NCBI GenBank assembly: GCA_028288705.1
Contig: JAQBNH010000003.1
Span: 1-64,000 of the forward strand
Source: Ferruginibacter sp.
GTDB lineage: Bacteria; Bacteroidota; Bacteroidia; Chitinophagales; Chitinophagaceae
Direction: 5' to 3'
DNA: 64,000 nt
In this document: positions 63,089-64,000 of the stretch, piece by piece
Layout of the letters: the number at the start of each line of letters is the position of its first letter
How positions within the stretch are numbered: the first letter of the stretch is position 1
Position numbers and translations under genes: made by a program
The notes under the pieces: model-generated
What the model saw: only the letters and a program-made list of their open reading frames with translations
Told to the model about the DNA's origin: nothing
Database searches by the model: none

Positions 63089-63739
63089 CTAATTATGCGG
63101 AAATATTATATCCGTCTGCACCCTGTACGGGTCGCGCAGTTTGCCTTTTTCATCTTTAGGATCACCAACATATTGCTCGTAAGGCGGAGCCGTACGTTTC
63201 TTTTTGTGTGAGGTCAGCCAGTCGTTCAGGGCTTCGTAACCCATGATCGTAATATCGTACGGACCGAAGAAATGCGCCACCACGGCACTGTCGCCACCAA
63301 TGGATCTTACAAAAAAGTTCTTCGGAAGTTTTGCCGGTTTTTTATCGATCGGGAGTCCGGCCTCGAAAAAGAAAGGACTGCCCTGCGTTTTATACCAGGC
63401 AATCGGCGCGCCGGTCACTTTTAATTTATTGGTGGCGATTACCTGCTGCAGTTTGTTTGTATAGATGTCTGCGAGTTTCCGGGAGATCCTTTCGCTGCTC
63501 GATGCGCTGTCTTTTGTGTAAAGTACGAGCTGCTTAATGGCAACGGTGTCCGTAATATTTACGATGGGGGCTTTCCGCACAGGCGTTTTGGGTTCCAGCG
63601 CAGCGCTGTCGATCGTGATTTTATGTCGCTTCGCCGTATCTGATCCCGCAGCCGTTTTTGTATCCTTACTATGACATGCAGCCAGGCAAAGTACAATCGC
63701 GGGGATAATATATGATTTGAGATGGAAATTCAATTGCAT
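63089..63739 (-). CDS. Lipoprotein of unknown function
   Basis: The 216-aa protein has a lipoprotein signal (VLCLAAC, lipid C22), a Lys/Thr/Ala-rich linker, then a domain of about 150 residues (KQLVLYTKDSASSSERISRK, PFFFEAGLPIDKKPAKLPKN). Its C-terminal RDPYRVQTDIIFPHN suggests an effector-binding GyrI-like fold, but that is weak. It is probably in the periplasm. It diverges from the ferredoxin gene. Confidence 0.65.
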   Translation of the reverse strand: MQLNFHLKSYIIPAIVLCLAACHSKDTKTAAGSDTAKRHKITIDSAALEPKTPVRKAPIVNITDTVAIKQLVLYTKDSASSSERISRKLADIYTNKLQQVIATNKLKVTGAPIAWYKTQGSPFFFEAGLPIDKKPAKLPKNFFVRSIGGDSAVVAHFFGPYDITIMGYEALNDWLTSHKKKRTAPPYEQYVGDPKDEKGKLRDPYRVQTDIIFPHN

Positions 63740-63852
63740 GAGGTTTTATTAAATGATACGGGAATAAAAGATTCGCGGGCAAATTAGGCAAATATGTGCT
63801 GAATCCGAAGTTTTAAGCAAAACACAGATTTTCCACAATTGGTAATTTACAC

Positions 63853-63860
63853 TAGGTTTG
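63853..63860 (+). promoter_or_regulatory. Possible -7 promoter box of the ferredoxin gene
   Basis: TAGGTTTG fits TAnnTTTG and ends 18 bp before the ATG at 63879. No -33 TTG was found at the usual spacing. Confidence 0.3.
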
Positions 63861-63878
63861 CAATCCGAAATTTGCAGT

Positions 63879-64000
63879 ATGTATAGTATAACGTTTAAGT
63901 TTGAACAGAAAGGATTAGCGCCGGTGACCATCGAAAACATCGAACCTGAACAATCCATCCTGGAGGTGGCCCTGAAAAATGATATCGACCTTCACCATAA
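63879..64000 (+). CDS. 2Fe-2S ferredoxin, partial at window end
   Basis: Forty codons are visible from ATG 63879 (MYSITFKFEQKGL, then SILEVALKNDIDLHH). They match the first half of an adrenodoxin/Isc-type ferredoxin, in which the cluster-binding Cys segment follows directly after LHHN. The cluster ligands lie beyond the window, so the call depends on the N-terminal pattern. In Bacteroidota this protein donates electrons in Fe-S assembly or redox reactions. Confidence 0.75.
   Translation, partial: MYSITFKFEQKGLAPVTIENIEPEQSILEVALKNDIDLHH

Overview
The window comes from a Bacteroidota chromosome, most likely family Chitinophagaceae. The evidence is the SusC/SusD pair under FecI/FecR control, promoter -7 boxes of the TAnnTTTG type with almost no leader, RHS tails of the Bacteroidota kind (YYPFGM, then a GKENDNE motif, then FLSVDPL), and small families largely confined to this phylum. 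No rRNA, tRNA or CRISPR array was seen.

Layout. (1) 1-8.2 kb is an AT-rich accessory segment: a broken XRE-type regulator, two orphan RHS C-terminal tips each followed within 6-7 bp by a small membrane protein (toxin tail plus presumed immunity), a tyrosine recombinase, an unknown two-TM protein and a zinc/HNH-type protein. (2) 8.4-14.1 kb holds a four-gene sensor module (small Cys protein, polytopic membrane protein, NarL-type kinase, LuxR-type regulator), a lone P-loop ATPase, an AraC regulator and a 53-aa protein. (3) 14.2-23.0 kb is an uptake locus: MauE-like protein, secreted two-Cys peptide, TlpA-like thioredoxin protein, SusD, SusC with STN domain, FecR and an ECF sigma factor. (4) 23.2-28.3 kb is a small accessory or defence patch: a DNA-binding-like protein behind phased TGTAC motifs, an AbiEi-like/AbiEii pair, and several unknowns. 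(5) 28.5-40.4 kb is a 13-gene minus-strand operon of hydrolases, most of them exported (four alpha/beta hydrolases including an Asp-nucleophile type, a secreted YcaC-like hydrolase, a metallo-beta-lactamase-fold protein, an amidohydrolase), plus an outer-membrane porin, DoxX, YceI, an SDR and a ferredoxin-class III cyclase fusion. It diverges from a TPR histidine kinase and a sigma54 activator (40.7-44.9 kb), with a perfect 16-bp palindrome between them. (6) 45-64 kb is mainly conserved chromosome: DUF3943 protein, YihY/BrkB protein, TM2 protein, an atypical NtrC-like regulator, signal peptidase I, cytidine deaminase, PQQ-type sugar dehydrogenase, Ogt, an ArsR-type regulator, a SirB1/transglutaminase protein, topoisomerase I, a DUF2520 protein and the start of a 2Fe-2S ferredoxin.

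Intergenic DNA in region 6 carries two dispersed repeat families: a CACAGAG/CGCCACTAAGACGC family with inverted ends, and a composite of octamers (GTTGAWTR) and heptamers (AATTRGG).

The best candidate for an undescribed system is the envelope hydrolase operon with its kinase/sigma54-activator pair. Its parts suggest inducible, largely periplasmic breakdown of an ester, epoxide or lactone-like compound. That function is inferred from fold families only.
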